NCBI GenBank assembly: GCA_033964015.1
Contig: CM066912.1
Location: 17,905,073 to 17,969,072 of the forward strand
DNA from: Scolanthus callimorphus
Taxonomy: Eukaryota; Cnidaria; Anthozoa; Actiniaria; Edwardsiidae
Length of the DNA stretch: 64,000 nucleotides
Reading direction: 5' to 3'
The notes under the pieces were generated by a model. That model was not told the origin of the DNA, searched no databases, and worked only from the letters and a program-made list of their open reading frames with translations. Made by a program: the position numbers and the translations under genes. The first letter of the stretch is position 1. Every line of letters begins with the position of its first letter. Shown here in pieces: positions 10,601 to 24,800 of the stretch.

Positions 10601-13600
10601 AGGGCACAAAATGGTGAAAAATTGTTTCTTCCGTTCAATTTTATTTATCCAATCATCATTTCAGCATATTTTTTTCCTCAAACCATGTAACAAACACATT
10701 TTTTGTATAGGATATGAAATCAGTTCCATGTGATGTTTGTAAACAAGTTGTTGGACAAGTCAAGAGTATTATTGAAGATCCTTCTATTCAGGTCAGCAGT
10801 TTGCATGCCCTCCATCACCTGTTACACACCCAGGGGGGGAGGGGGACACTCCCCATAAAAATAGATGGGGTTCTTGGGATAGGGATAGCAAATTGGGTGT
10901 GGTCAACAGTGAATTTTACCCCTAAAGCCTGGTGCACACTAGCGACATAACGACATAAGGACGTTATGTTGCAACGAAAAAAGCATGAGAAAATAATTGA
11001 AATAATCAATATTCTCCATGGATCATCGTTAGATTGGGTGTATGGAAAACGCAGACCTGAAAAACGAAGATCCGAGACCTGAGACCCAGGAAAAACGCAG
11101 ACCCGGAAAAATGCAGACCCAGGAAAAACACAGACCCGGAAAAACGCAGACCCAGGAAAAACGCAGACCCCATACAAAACTACGAATGAGTATGTTTTAG
11201 CTCACCTCAGTCGCGATGCCCTCGGCGTCTTGGTTTTCTTCCAATTTGAATGCCTATTTTCAATGGTGTCATTAGTGCGAATATTTAAGGTATGACTCAT
11301 TAGCATTCACTTGACCATTTGGCTCTATCCTCTGCTTCGTGCGGTCGTGTCCACTCGTCCAAGCTACAACCATTTCTACAACGCCGGGATATAATAAAAC
11401 TCCACTTCCTTCATGGCTCCACTCGTTTCTACGCCTGCTCTCCTCTATTCGTGCTCACAGAGTCTTTTGTGGCTGCTCGATGGCTATTTTAGTTTCCCAT
11501 TTGTGTCGCCTGAAGTCTGGCGAGTCAACCAACTTCACGTGGTGCAATGCGAGAAAATCGTAGTGTTCCCCGAACTTTCTTCTCACCAGGAGCTTAGCCT
11601 GCCATTTATGCTGTTTTATCAAGGTTTGTATCATGTGGCTTTCCGTTTTGCACCCTAGAATTTTATCAGTTTAGACGGTTTATCTGCGGACCTATTTCGC
11701 AGAGACAATCAGAAACATGTTTAGTCCCCTTTCTCTGTTTATTTTACCCGCCACCCTTTTACCTATCTCCTTCGTTCCTCGTTTACTATAAACCCTCTTT
11801 CTCGTATAGTTAATTTCTGGCGGCAGAGAAGATAAGTTTATTTCACACTAGTCGTGTTTCTAGAGGTCTATTATTTGCCGTGTGGTGTCACTGCTAGTTT
11901 ATTTAACCATATGCTCGTCCACGTTTGCCGCTTCAGTACATATTCCTTTACCCGTTTTATACCAGTGATTCGCTGCCGTCTGTCATTTATTTGTAACAAC
12001 TACGTCGCTCGTTTTCCCTGCTTATTCCAGTTATTTATTTATGTTTAGTTTCTTGTGCAATACTTCTTCCAGTGACTTATATGCCCTGTGTTTCTTCACT
12101 TAGGTTTGAAACTGTCGGCAAGAGGAAGGAATTAAAGGCCGTTCAAAAGAAAGGAAAGGTACAATGAAGGAAAAGAAAACAAATTAGCATTGGCCGATCG
12201 GCTATTTTTAGGACCTGAATAAGAAGCTTGTGGTCGAACAAAGGAATAATAAATCGTAGACAATCGAAGTCATAAGAGAACAAATATAAAGTGGAAAAGC
12301 ATAATTTGGCATACGCCGGATGTCGGCATGAGCTAAAAGTTTGGCTCTTGTGGTCAAACAAAAGTGGAAAGTAAAAACGAAAAGCATAATTTGGCATACG
12401 CCGGATGTCGGCATGAGCTAAAAGTTTGGCTCTTGTGGTCAAACAAAAGTGGAAAGTAAAAAAGAAAAGCATAATTTGGCATACGCCGGATGTCGGCATG
12501 AGCTAAAAGTTTGGCTCTTGTGGTCAAACAAAAATGTAAAGAAGAAAAGAAAAGCATAATTTGGCATACGCCGGATGTCGGCATGAGTTAAAAGTTTGGC
12601 TCTTGTGGTCAAACAAAAGTGTAAAGTAGAAAAGAAAAAACATAATTTTGCATACGCTGGATGTCGGCACGAGCTACACGCTTAACAATTGTAGTCAAAC
12701 AAAAGAAGAAAGAAGGAAATTGGGGCATGGACAGATAATCAGCAGAGGTATAAGATAAGAAAGATTAACACACTTTATGTACAGTAAAATTGTAGTGAAC
12801 TAACCATAGGCGTGTCATCATGCAGCCCATACTTTCGTTGACTGGGGGGGTCCTCCTTTGTGCCTCGTCTCGGACTTAGTTCGGGCACCGGTCAATGAAA
12901 GGTTGGGTTACATGTTTGTTCGCTATCGTGTTAGTGGCTCTTTACAGCTTAGGGCTACCTTATTTTAAGGGGGCCCAACCTTTCGTTGGCCGGACATCGG
13001 AGTAATTTACATGAACAACCCCGATCAAGTACATCATGGTTACGCTAAATTCAAGCAGTATAGTATGCCATAGCTCTATGGGTCAGATATATAAGCTGGT
13101 CAGAAGTATACTGCTGTTATGCTAATTGTCATGTCCTATGATGTGTCACATCACCATTCAACCCATGCTTTCGTTGACTGGGGGGTCCTCCTTTGTGCCT
13201 CGTCTCGGACTTAGTTCGGGCACCGGTCAACGAAAGACACACGCCTAAATCGAGGAATGCTCACTGGCACTTTTTTTCTAAACAAGCGCTCACCTACAGA
13301 AATGAAAAAAAGAATTATGAAAACCATCAGGGTTCGAACCTGTAACTTTCCAGTTACTATACCCAAACCCTAACCACTACGCTATGAGTGAATTCGCTGG
13401 TTCGGACAGCTCGTTTTATTGATTATGTACCTTAATAGTATTAATCTTTAATAGAACGAGGCATATACTATTAAAATATACTAAAACGATGTATTAACCC
13501 TTATCCTGACTAGTAGTCTTGATAGTTCAAATATTTTGAATGTTTTTAGGTCAATTTGAAGTAATATTATCAACTAGTAATAGTTCTCACTAGAGCTGCC

Positions 13601-16600
13601 CCCGTGCTTTTTAAACTGCAGATGTATTTCAATTAACATTTTTACAGCTGTTTCAGACAACACGCGAACCCACCGTTATCAGCTTGTTGGAGTTTGTCAG
13701 TTGTATTACAAAACCGTTAAAGATACATGTGAAATTCTATAAGCCGAAACTCTATAAACAATTCTAACCATAAGTACGAAAAGCCGTCAAAACTCTTGCG
13801 AAACTCTAGCGAAATACCGAAAATTCTTCTGAAAACTATTGTGTCACAATTCAAAACGACTATTAATACACATTCTTACTCAGAAACACTTGCGCACAAA
13901 AATCTTGTTTGAAAACTCTATGAATATGAATACTTGAAAGCTTAAAGCCATTTGATCTTTCCGGAAATACTTACAACGGAGAACAGAACACAAGACTTTA
14001 GACTCTCGTGTCTCGTTGGCTGTCTCTGCTTCACGATTTCTCTGCTTTTGCTCTTTTTCAATCGCTGCTCCCTAATAACCTATATCTGCGTTTTTATACC
14101 AGCTATCACCTGAAGCTGCTAAAGAGCTTATAATAGAACTTAATTTAACAGCACTAAAAAACGCGTTCCGCCCTTGCCAGATTTCCGGTCAACAAAGGTT
14201 TAGAGGCAACCATTACACATCAGACAGCGCACACATCGGAAGAAGACAATAACGCCTACTTCTCCCTTGTACTGATGCAAAAATAATAATTCTAAAGTCC
14301 TCTTTCTGAGTGTGGTGAACTTATAAAAAGGAAATCTTGTCGTTAAATTATCACATTTTTCGTAGCGGACCTATTGTTAAGCACAATAGCAACTATTTTG
14401 AACGCTTTACTACTATTATGAGGTTTACTTCGTAGGGCCTTGACATTTTCAAGGAACCCAACCTTTTCGTTGGCCGGATTTCGGATTTTTGAGTAATGGG
14501 AGGAGATCCTAAAGTAATGGGAGAGAGGGATCTCTGAGTAATGGGAAGTAATCTTTGAGTAGGGCTGCGATGTGGAGAGTTGTTGTTCTGGCTTTGGTAG
14601 CGTCATTTGGGCGGAGCCAGGTCTCCTTCCCATAACTTAAATGAGCACAATGGGACCAGTGAAAATAGATAACTATTTTCAATGGTGTCATTAGTGCGAA
14701 TATTTAAGGTATGACTCATTAGCATTCACTTGACCATTTGGCTCTATCCTCGCGCAGGTAGGGCGCGTTTCCGTCCTGTTACTTACATTGGTTGTGTTTT
14801 CGTCTCGTTGTGCTCCCGGGGCCTGGCGACGCCCTTTCGCGTTTCCCACCCACCCTCCCCAGTTTCGTTTTTTCCGCAATCTGGGCTCGCCAGGTCTCCT
14901 TCCCATAACTTAAATGAGCACAATGGGACCAGTGAAAATAGATAACTATTTAAGTCACCATCTACTGCTCTATTCTCTCCAACTCTCGTTAAGACACATG
15001 TACTTTTCTTTTGTTAAATAATCCAGGAATATGTGAGGGAATATGTAGTCGCACACAGCTTCGTTTTCCTTGGGCACCATTTTGAATGATAAACAGTACA
15101 CAGGAACCCCATCAATAACTCTTATTTATGACAAATAGAAAAGACCGCCAGCCCCCAAAATGGAGAAAAAACTTTCTTTTGTGCAAAGTAAATAACTGTT
15201 CTCCTTGCTTAGAAATATATGTAAACTCCTTATTCGAATTGTTGCTTGAGGGGGCAGAATTTACACGAAAATGCAGAGTTGTGCTTCCTGTGCTATAGGC
15301 CATATTTGTGGGGTTCCTGTGTACCTGTTTATCATTCAAAATGGCGCCCAAGGAAAACGAAGCTGTGCGTCTACATATTCCCTCACATTTTACTGGACTA
15401 TTTAACAAAAGAAAAGCACATGGGTCTTAACGAGAGTTGGAGAGAATAGAGCAGTAGATGGTGACTTAATAGGCGTTCAAATTGGAAGAAATCAAAACGG
15501 CGAGGGCATCGCGAGGTGAGCTAAAACATACTCGTCACATTCGTCGTTTGTACAGGGTCTGCGTTTTTCCTGGGTCTGCGTTTTTCCGGGTCTGTGTTTT
15601 TCCTGGGTCTGCGTTTTTCCTGGGTCTGCGTTTTTCCTGGGTCTCAGGTCTCGGGTCTTCGTTTTTCAGGTCTAAGTTTTTCATACACCCTCATTAGATT
15701 ACCTCACCAAAGCAATCTTATGTTATTTTGGTGGATTTCAACGTTTGGAAACCACTAAATTTTGATCGCGTGATATTTTCCTTATGTCGTTATGTCGCAA
15801 GTGTGCACCATGCGTAAGAGGTAGCAAATTGGATGCGGAAAATCCTAGTGTCATTGCAGTCCTTGAAATTACCATCAAGTTGAAACAATTTGTTCTGTTA
15901 GCGCTTGCATTTCTAGGTGACCTTTGGCGTGAAACCCTAAGGGATAGCAATCACTTTGGACACCCCTAAGCTATTGCTGGCTTTACGTGACGTCATTGGC
16001 AGCCATGTTGGTGTACAGGAACAAAAGAAAGTTCATTTGTTGCTCTTTGTTCTGTACACCAACATGGCCGCCGCGCTTTTGTGATTTTATTCCCATAGGA
16101 ATGAGTGCAAACCAAGAATAGCAGTTGGATGAATTTTATATCAAAAGGGATAGCACCCCCATCTTTTTTTTATGAAGAGTAGTCCCCCCCGCAGGTTACA
16201 CACCTACCTTTTCATCTTCTCATACCCACTCCACTATATGGAGGTGGGTATGAATTCTTGTTACATTGAGCTGTTAAAAAGCAGCACTTAGCATTCAGTT
16301 ATTGTCTATACAGGCGATGCGGGCCTGCAAAATTTAGGTAAATCAGCATAATTGGCAAATGTCCATCAAAACCCGTGTAATTTGCCAGAATTTGCAAAAG
16401 GTCTGTGAAATCACACAGAATTTGCCAGGAATTTTGCAAAATACATACCATTGAACTACAATAAACACTTGTCACAGTTATTGGGGTCGTTTTTATGCCA
16501 TAAAGCCCAAATGTGTTGGGAAATTGCCTTCCAAACCGATTCAAAATCAATCGAGTTCATTGCCACAACAAAAACTGCAAGGCATTACAAGTGTAATACC

Positions 16601-18811
16601 ACGGGGAACTGGGCACTAAAAGCGATTAGAACCCGGGGTTCATTGACGAAACTCGTTCTAAACTTCGCGTGAATTTGAAAATTCTGTATTCCTTTCTTAG
16701 CAAGCACGATAGATCTTTCAATATATCAACTCATTTTATTTAGGAATATCTTTTTAGCTGCTTAAGCCACCAAAATTTCCGCGAAATCGCTGCTTTTCTC
16801 CACGAAATACACCTTAAAATCCCTGAAACTTCAGCATTTTTTCAGCGAAATATCACAAGGCCTGTCTATAGTACATGCAATGTAGTACTGTAGTCATTAA
16901 ACAAAGGCATGCTGTAGGCCAACTCGTGGCTTTTTACTCTTGAAAAACATACAAAACATTGGAAAGTGACGTACGTTGAGCAGCATCTTGTGTTTTCTTT
17001 TCAACTTCCCTTTTACAGTTTTTTCCCGCCATCGCTCCCGGTACTCCTACCTTGTACTTTGCCATTATGTTTTGTTGCCCTCACCTTCGCTGGAAAATCA
17101 GAATCAATTAGTAATAATTTAACTAATGTAATATCAGATTTTCTTGATTTTTAAAATTAAGGGCTATAGGCTCAGGTTGCCTATAGCCATTTAATCCCAA
17201 ATAAGTCATGATGTGTTTAGTTCCCAGCGATCAGAGCTCAGGCTACCTCGTTCAACAATGGGGGCAAAGGCATAAATATGTTTACCATCTGTTATGCATT
17301 GAATCATATCATGTCTAAAAATGTCCCAGGAACAAACAACTTTTCACTTTTACTGTGCGACTTCGTCATGTGGGCCATTTTGTAAGAAGTTAGCCAATCG
17401 AAAAGCAAGCGAGGATCTTGACTTTCTTGAGATCTCAGAAATCAAAATATTCGCTTTTCTCTAAAAATTAGGAAAATTATGAGCAGAAACTCAAAACATT
17501 TTATTAACTCATCGTCAGAAGTATTGCAGGTATTAATTAATCTCAAATTAACTTAGATTCTTAAATCATAATTTCAAAATAATTGGTACAGTACTGGTGC
17601 CCTGGTATCTGGCCACTAAACATTGCAGAGCTAAGAACATTTTTGGTAGGTGTTCGAAAGCTGAGATATGATCTTGGATGATACATTCACGTAAATATTA
17701 TGTGAACATTTGGTTCAGATTTGTTTAATGTTCTTACTGTAATTAGCTTTTATCAGGGTTCGTACGTGTCCTGGAAATCCTGGGATATCCTGGATTTTAA
17801 TTTCCTTCCTGGAAAGTCCTGGAATTTTAAGGAAAATCCTGGAAAACTCCTGGAAAAATGTTTCAACTCAATTGTGGTTGAATCAGTCAGTTTGTGAATC
17901 TGATTTTGGGCTGCAAAGTATGACATCCTCCGGACTTATCATGTTTTTTGGGGAAGGGGCATTTCTATCCAATAAAACTCCTGGAAAACTCCTGGATTTT
18001 TGTCATCGAGAAAGCGTACGAACCCTTTTTATACAGACCCTGGTGGGGTACCCAGTTTCCGTTCAGCAGGTCCAATATCCGTCCATAAGAAAATCAATTT
18101 TTTTGACGATATTAAAAAATTATTTTTCAAAACTTTAAAGGATGAATCATGATAAACCATCATCTTAAATTTAAAAGATTTAAAAATTAGATCTGGATAA
18201 TAAAGAATAAGTCAGAACTAGGCGTTTGAACAAAATTATCAGAAATGTCTGATTCTAGACTAAAAAATTGTTTGGTAATAAACTTACTGTAGTCTACAGA
18301 GAGACAATTGAGCAAGCTTTCTCGTAGAAAGACCCTTTTATTTAGCATTCTTACTTTGTGCGTATGTTTTGTGAGAGCTTATCAGTGACAAATATTACAA
18401 TATTACTAGATTCCAACAGAGTGAGGCATTTTCTTCTATTTGAGAAGAGCTTTTTATTTAAAAAATCTGGATATTATAAAAGAGCCCTTAAGTGTGACAT
18501 CACAAATTTGAAAATTTCGAATTTCAGATTTTAGTCCACGAATAATGAAAGACAAAATTGGGGGTGGCGAAGTCGAGTGGTGGCGAAATCTCACCGGATA
18601 CTCCAGGTTTTTTTTAATGATTCACAGGCAAAAAGCAAACAAAGAAACAAACAAAACAAAACTTAACAGCAAAAAAGCAAAAAAGAAAATATCAGCAGGG
18701 ATTGTTCTTTTTAGATAAGCTTGACTTCCTTCCCGAAAGAGGTGGATATCATGCTATAACAGGGATCAACAGTCCCCTTCTCATAAGCAGTTCGATTTAT
18801 ATTGACAATGT

Positions 18812-18843
<32 letters not shown>

Positions 18844-21800
18844 CCCCCCCCCGCACCCACCCACGGAAGGGATTGGAATTTCCAGAGGGGGGGGGGGGGG
18901 GTTAACGACCGAAAAAATATCCAGATGGTTAGAAAACTGCATTTCTCGTACCGAGTCGGAAACGCGCTAAGTTTTGCGTGAATTTTTGTTTTTCGCAGAA
19001 AAGACGTTCTTGCTTTCTACAATTAATTAATCACATTTCCAAAAACAATGAATCGAAATTCCCTCTGTTTTCTGAAGCGAAACTGCTATTAAAGAAGCGT
19101 GTTAGTTGTCTAGAATCCTCCGCGCAAAATTCGTCGAAGGGACGTAACACGTTCGAGAAAACTAGTGATTTCCACCTAAAGAAGCTGTGATTGGCTTTCT
19201 TCTCCTAAGGCTCAAGTATTACACAAATTTATTTCCTTGTCAATAGTCTAGAATATCAAAGGAAAACCCTAAAAATTCTGGTCAAAGAATTGCCTTTTCG
19301 CTAGCGCGTCCCCAGACAGCTGGGCGCCAAAACGTACAGAAACCAATCAGGCGTGACATTTCGCACGATCATGTCTCCCACAACTGAATGGCTTCCCTAG
19401 AATTTGCACATCAGTTTTAGATCACGATGTGTACTAGAAAAATTGCTCGGAAAAAAATCAGGGCTCGGAATTTTTTCCGAGCAATTTTCTAGTACATATC
19501 ATTTCCTGTAACTTTCATATCATCTGGTTGGTTGGCTTATCCTAAGTGTACATAACACTTATTTAATGTGCTCGCGCGATGCGGGATGTTATAAGTTATA
19601 ACCCGTTTACCTGTGATCGCTCTCCATATGAGTCTCTATAGCTCAGTGGTAGAGCATCCGACCGGCATTAGGAGGGTGGGGGCTCGGATTTTTTTTCCGA
19701 GCAATTTCTAGTACACATCATTTCCTGTTAAAAAAAAATCCGTTTCGAGAATATCCGGATACGTGTGGACGGGGTCTTAATCCTTGCTTTATGTAAAACA
19801 ACTTCATTTTTTCCAATCTATTTTTATTGTCAGTATTTTTTGTAAAACGAGACCATTGATGTTCAGGTTTTACCAATATCATTTTTACCAATATCTTTAT
19901 TGACGTTTTCTGTCTAAAGCGGTTTGTGCGTTGGTGTTTGTTCGTACGCGTGAAATTATGAGAATGTGTAACGTGGCGTCTTGCCCAGTTCATCTTTTTG
20001 CCAAGAACGCAATATTTACACAAATGTCAACTCTATACGAAACGTAGAAAGCTTTATTTTTTGGAATGTTCGCAATTTGTGAATGCCTAAACATAACTAG
20101 AAAATATTGCTACTTTCGGAGCGCGCTTTTGCAATTATAGTCCATATACTCCATACCAAAAGCTCATGATGTAAAAGCGTGAAACGCTGTCATTGTGGTA
20201 TATCCACTCCATTTTCACAAGTGATGTTATTTATAGAACCCTTCGCGCCAAAGACTGGCCAAAAATATTACATGAGCGTTACCCCAAATAATGTAAGAAT
20301 ACGTGCACACACACACAAAAAGAAGATAGGGATATATATATGCGAAAAGAAGATTAAACAACTATATTGTAGGGTGTTTTTAGTTTTCGTAACTTGAAGC
20401 AATCGAATACAAATTTTGCTGTTAGTTCTATATTTTTCTTGGGAGCTATCAATTGGGTAAAATAATTGATTTTCTTTCCAATCTTTTTGAAGCTATTTGC
20501 TCAGCAAATCGCTTCTTAGTCATCGCCCTCGGACTATGTGACTATGTCACTTCGCGGGAATCGTCCAGCTTGCACTCCATGTTGCTCCTGTTTGTACATT
20601 GATTATACTTTTCAGTCGCACTAGAATCACGGGTCATAAAGTTTCTGCCGTTCAGATATTTGAATTTAGCCAATCATAGCCCTACATCACCTTTACCCTC
20701 CCCTCCCTTGTTACATCAGTGCATTCTCCACCACCCACTCCCTTGTAGCATCATGGCAGCCACCTGTTCGACGTTGGGTATCCTGTGTCTTGTCCCCCTC
20801 CCTTTGTGTATTATTTAGGAAATTTCCATTACGACAAATAAATAAGTATGCAAAGATAGTAAAACGTTAACAATATTAAAGTTGCCACTGAGTATGCGCA
20901 ATATGTTTTCTTAATTTTATTGCTACGCGAGATCAAATCAAGCCGGAGTGCTTGAAAATAAAACCTTTCCTCAGTTTTGTGCTGCATATTTTCAACGTCG
21001 TGCTGCTTTGTTCCAATCACGAGGTGGATGTTTGCGAGTTTTCTCAGTGATGCGATCGTGTCATGTTATTTATCGAGCGTGGAATTCAGCAAACGTCGGT
21101 CGAAATTGACAAAGAACTATCCCTTAAGGGTGCATTTACCTATTTCGTTGCCATGGTTGCGCGGTTGCTATGCTGGGAACATGTTCGCGGGTAGCCTGTT
21201 GTTTCTAAGTCTTCAGGGTTGCGAGCATTTGGTACACGAAAGATCGCACTTCACAAGACGTTTTCCGACTTTTTTGGAAAGGAATTCTTGAAATAAATAT
21301 CACAATCTGTAGTCCATTCTTCCCCCTTGTATCTTTATAAAGCTCTGCGTCCTGTTTTCTCAAAAAATACAGAAACTACTTAGCCGAAGTTAGGCAAGTC
21401 TTCCTCGCGCCGCTGACGTGTTGATGTGTTTTCGCACGATAAGCTGACACAAAATGTTCAATAAAAATATAATGCCCGTGATATTGCCAGAAAATAACAC
21501 AATCTAAAACCTTCTATGCTTTGTTGTTATCTATAGTGCAAAGTTTCCTCTTTATCGGTTTTGCTGGAAATGAATGAAAAAGTACAATTACTGTAAAGTA
21601 CGAGGAGCTTTTTGCCCGACTTTGACTCTAAAATAGTGTCTTAAGTCAACTATTTTTGGCAAAAATGAGACGGACAATATCGAAGGCAGGTCCTTAGAGC
21701 TACAGGAATCAGAAAAGCTAAAATATCTAATTACAACATATATTTCTATCTCATTTCCGAGTCGATTCCGGGCTATCTACTTGCCGTTTGTTTAGAGAAG

Positions 21801-24800
21801 GAATGTATAATATTTTTGAACATCTCCACCAAAGAGGTTGACTGTGTGGCGTAGTGGTATGATTCTCGACCGACTAGGGACAGCGATTAATTTTTTTTCA
21901 TATACCTAAACCTGGAGGCAATTTAGCGAAAATATGTTTCAATAATTGGATTATTTGTGAAAAATAAAAAGATATTTTATTGCGTTATCCGCATTGGTAA
22001 CCGAGCCTTCTAGTGACAATTTTTCGAACTAGAAAACCCTTCTTTCTCCACAAATTAAGGAATTTTGCAATTTTTTCGATATCATATTCAAAATATGGAG
22101 ATTTTCCAGAACTTCACGTATGGATTTCTCAAACTAACGAAAAACGAAAATATTATATATTATTGTTCGAGTGACACCTTTTTGTCGCTATTTCCTTATT
22201 TTTTATCTGATCGCAAAACGCATACGTGAGTCTGTGGGTATGGAGCTACTTGAAATGTAAACAACACAAAAGTGGGCAATTCCAGAAAATAAAGGTACCC
22301 CCCCCCCCCCCACGGGCGGCATTTGGAATTTCCGAAGGCATGGGGGGGGTTTAAGAGCTCGGAATTCTGATTGCAAGGGGGGGGGGGGGGGTTTCGGAGC
22401 TGGATTTCTTGTCACAAGGGGGGGTCTGAAGATGCCCAACTTCTGAAGGAGTTCGCGTGTTTTTTAGTCTGCTAAAATAGCGTTTTTCAGAAAGAAAATA
22501 ACGATATTCACTCGCGGAAAAAAAGTCTTCGCCGCCATTCGATAGATAGAGAATGCTTGCGAGTTTTTACTTGTCCCTTCTAAGACAGAATCTCCATAAT
22601 TTCTACTGATTTCGACTGTTAGTTCAATCACGCAGCAGGTTCAACTTTGTACAATCACACATTGAAATTAATATAAAGGATGTTGGCGATACGGGATAAG
22701 TTGAGCTTGCATGGACGCGCAACTTTCACCAAAACCCGCCGCAACTTTCCCTAACATATCTAATGAAATCCCGGAACAACACGGTATAGTTTAATAAACG
22801 TTTCTCTAAAATGGTACGTGTAATATGCATGTTGAATAGCATGTTTTTCTTTTACTCCTTTTTAGAGTTTCTATATGGGTTTTTCCTAAGCCTCAAATAT
22901 TCGAAGATCCGCAAAAAGTAACAACTAGGCTTTCCAAGCTTGGTCTAGCTCATTCTAATGTGTTTTCCTATTGGTTATATTTTGAAAAATTATTTTAGAA
23001 AGCGATTTGAAAATGTGTGTTGCAAGTAAATAGCCTCCACACTTCATTTGAAATGTCTATTCCCCCATTTCACGATCGAATGGCGAAAGTCTCAAGTTTT
23101 TCCGTGATAATATCATCCGATTCTTTGCCCCTACCATTCAAATCTTACAAAATAGCCAGTTAGCTACTAGTTAAACACGCTAAAAATTTAGATCTCATAT
23201 TCAGTGGATGTTGTGAATGCCGGTGGTATTTTTTTCTTCAAAATCAAACTATCATGCTCTGTATTTACTTTGCAATTTAATAAATTCCCGCAACAACCCC
23301 AGCAACTTTTGCCTTTTTCTCCGCAACGTTTCCCTCTCGCAAATTTTTACTTTTTCTCGCAATAATAAACAAGGTGGTGATTATTTGGATTCCGGAGGGG
23401 AGGGGGGTAAAAGTTGAAATTTCTGAAGGGAAGGGGGTTTTAACCTACCCGGAATTCTATATGCACGGGGGGGGGGGGGGGGGGTAAACCATTTTGGAAA
23501 TTCTGGATGCATGGGGGGGTCAAAAACTAGTGCCGCCCGTGGGGGGGGGGGGGGGGGGGGGGTACCTTTATTTTCTGGAATTGCCCAATGCGACTTTTTG
23601 GAAGTATAGGGAACAAGAAGCATTTTTCTGTAGCAATGACGTCATCATGACGTCACGTGATGACGTCATCAAAATTGACATCTCGTTCGATCCGAAGTAA
23701 GTCCTGAAAATTTGAAAGATTTTCCTTCCAGGACTTTCAATTTTCCCTAGCAACGGTTCAAAAAAATAGGTAAACGCACCCTTAAAGTACAAGTCATAGG
23801 CAAAGATCGATGAAACGGATGAAACTGAAAGGGGAAAAAACCTTAAAGGTGAGAAATGAGAAAGAACAAGGCCAAGAATCGAAGTCTTAACGAATTCGAT
23901 GACGACTTCCAACAAGTATTTAGATATAATTACATAAAAATTGCTCATTGGTCACGTGATCGATGCAATGGCCCAGTAGCGAAATCTTTTCGCTCTGTAA
24001 ACTAGAGGTCCGGGGTTCGAATCTCGGGAAGGCAAGGCAAGTGTTTTGTTACCGGACGCGGTTTAAAATGTTTTTTTTTTTCTAAAATCGGCAGGGTTTA
24101 ATCGATAGGGATAGACAATAAAGTTGCCAGTGAGCATATGCTCAATAGTTTCTGAATTATCGCCTGCTTTAATTAAAACCAAAAGCATAATGAAAATCAG
24201 CACCGCATTGCTTTAACCTGTGACGCCATCTAAACAAGTCCCACCTCTTTTCTCATGATCAGCCCCCTGGGAATGCTGGGAACAAGGTTGTGACGGCCAG
24301 TCCTGTCCCAGTATCGAAGAACATCGGCAAATAGCTTCCCGTACGCTCTGCGTAACTATGTTTTGAAAACTCAGTACGTAATTCGGCGTATAAGACACAA
24401 TCAATGAGGAAATGGTACTCGTTTTCCATCTTGTAACAATGTGGCCATTTTCTAAGTTCGGGTATGATATACGGGTTTTGTACCGTCCTCTTTCGATTTC
24501 TAGAATGTGGTCACTGATTCTCAATTTAGTTAACGCTCTTCGATGTTCAAATTTTTTACTACTGTTAGATACTCTTCCAGTTTGAATTCAACCTTAAAGG
24601 TTCTGTATTTACGTAATTTATTTCCTGCAAGCTCGTCTGGCTTATCATCAAAAAGTTTTCCATACCAATTTTGAATTACAATGTCTTCTATTCGTTGTTT
24701 AAAAAATGATTAAGGAGGCTGCCTACAATTTTTTCTGCCCTCAACGCCCAATCTTTGTATGCCTGCTGTTCACGCTCAAAAACCTGTACCAGTCTGAACT

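Larger units (their letters stand above)
10926..15814. mobile_element. 4.9-kb inverted-repeat element with GGTGCACACTAGCGACATAA ends
   Basis: The left end (CCTGGTGCACACTAGCG, then repeated ACATAACG) and right end (CGTTATGTCGCAAGTGTGCACC) are inverted and flanked by TAA (10923-10925 and 15815-15817). The arms pair for about 340 bp (10926-11262 with 15470-15814) and include mirrored 17-18 bp minisatellites. The same ends occur in a compact 234-bp element at 34322-34555. No transposase was found. Confidence 0.65.
10814..16210. mobile_element. Outer inverted-repeat element in intron 3
   Basis: The left end region (tgttacacacccaggggg, then gggatagcaaattgg) has an inverted relative at 16110-16210 (gggatagcacccccatc, then gcaggttacacacc). 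The element was expanded by a second inverted-repeat element at 10926-15814. Ends are approximate. Confidence 0.45.
21128..23781. mobile_element. TTAA-flanked element 2 (2.65 kb)
   Basis: The ends are GGGTGCATTTACCTATTT and AAATAGGTAAACGCACCC, flanked by TTAA (21124-21127 and 23782-23785). The inner parts GTTGCCATGGTTGC and TAGCAACGG are also related. Inside are two C/G-homopolymer MITEs and a cluster of TGACGTCA words. No transposase frame was recognised. Confidence 0.65.

Noticed and set aside
10815..11177. 120-codon frame on the - strand with FFRVCVFPGSA repeats
   Set aside because: It translates the 17-18 bp minisatellite in the arm of a transposon.
12143..12584. Frames with MPTSGVCQIMLF repeats
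   Set aside because: They follow the 85-bp tandem array and shift frame between units.
19632..19690. A functional tRNA at TATAGCTCAGTGGTAGAGC
   Set aside because: Only the 5' half is present. The T-arm and acceptor are replaced by repeat sequence.
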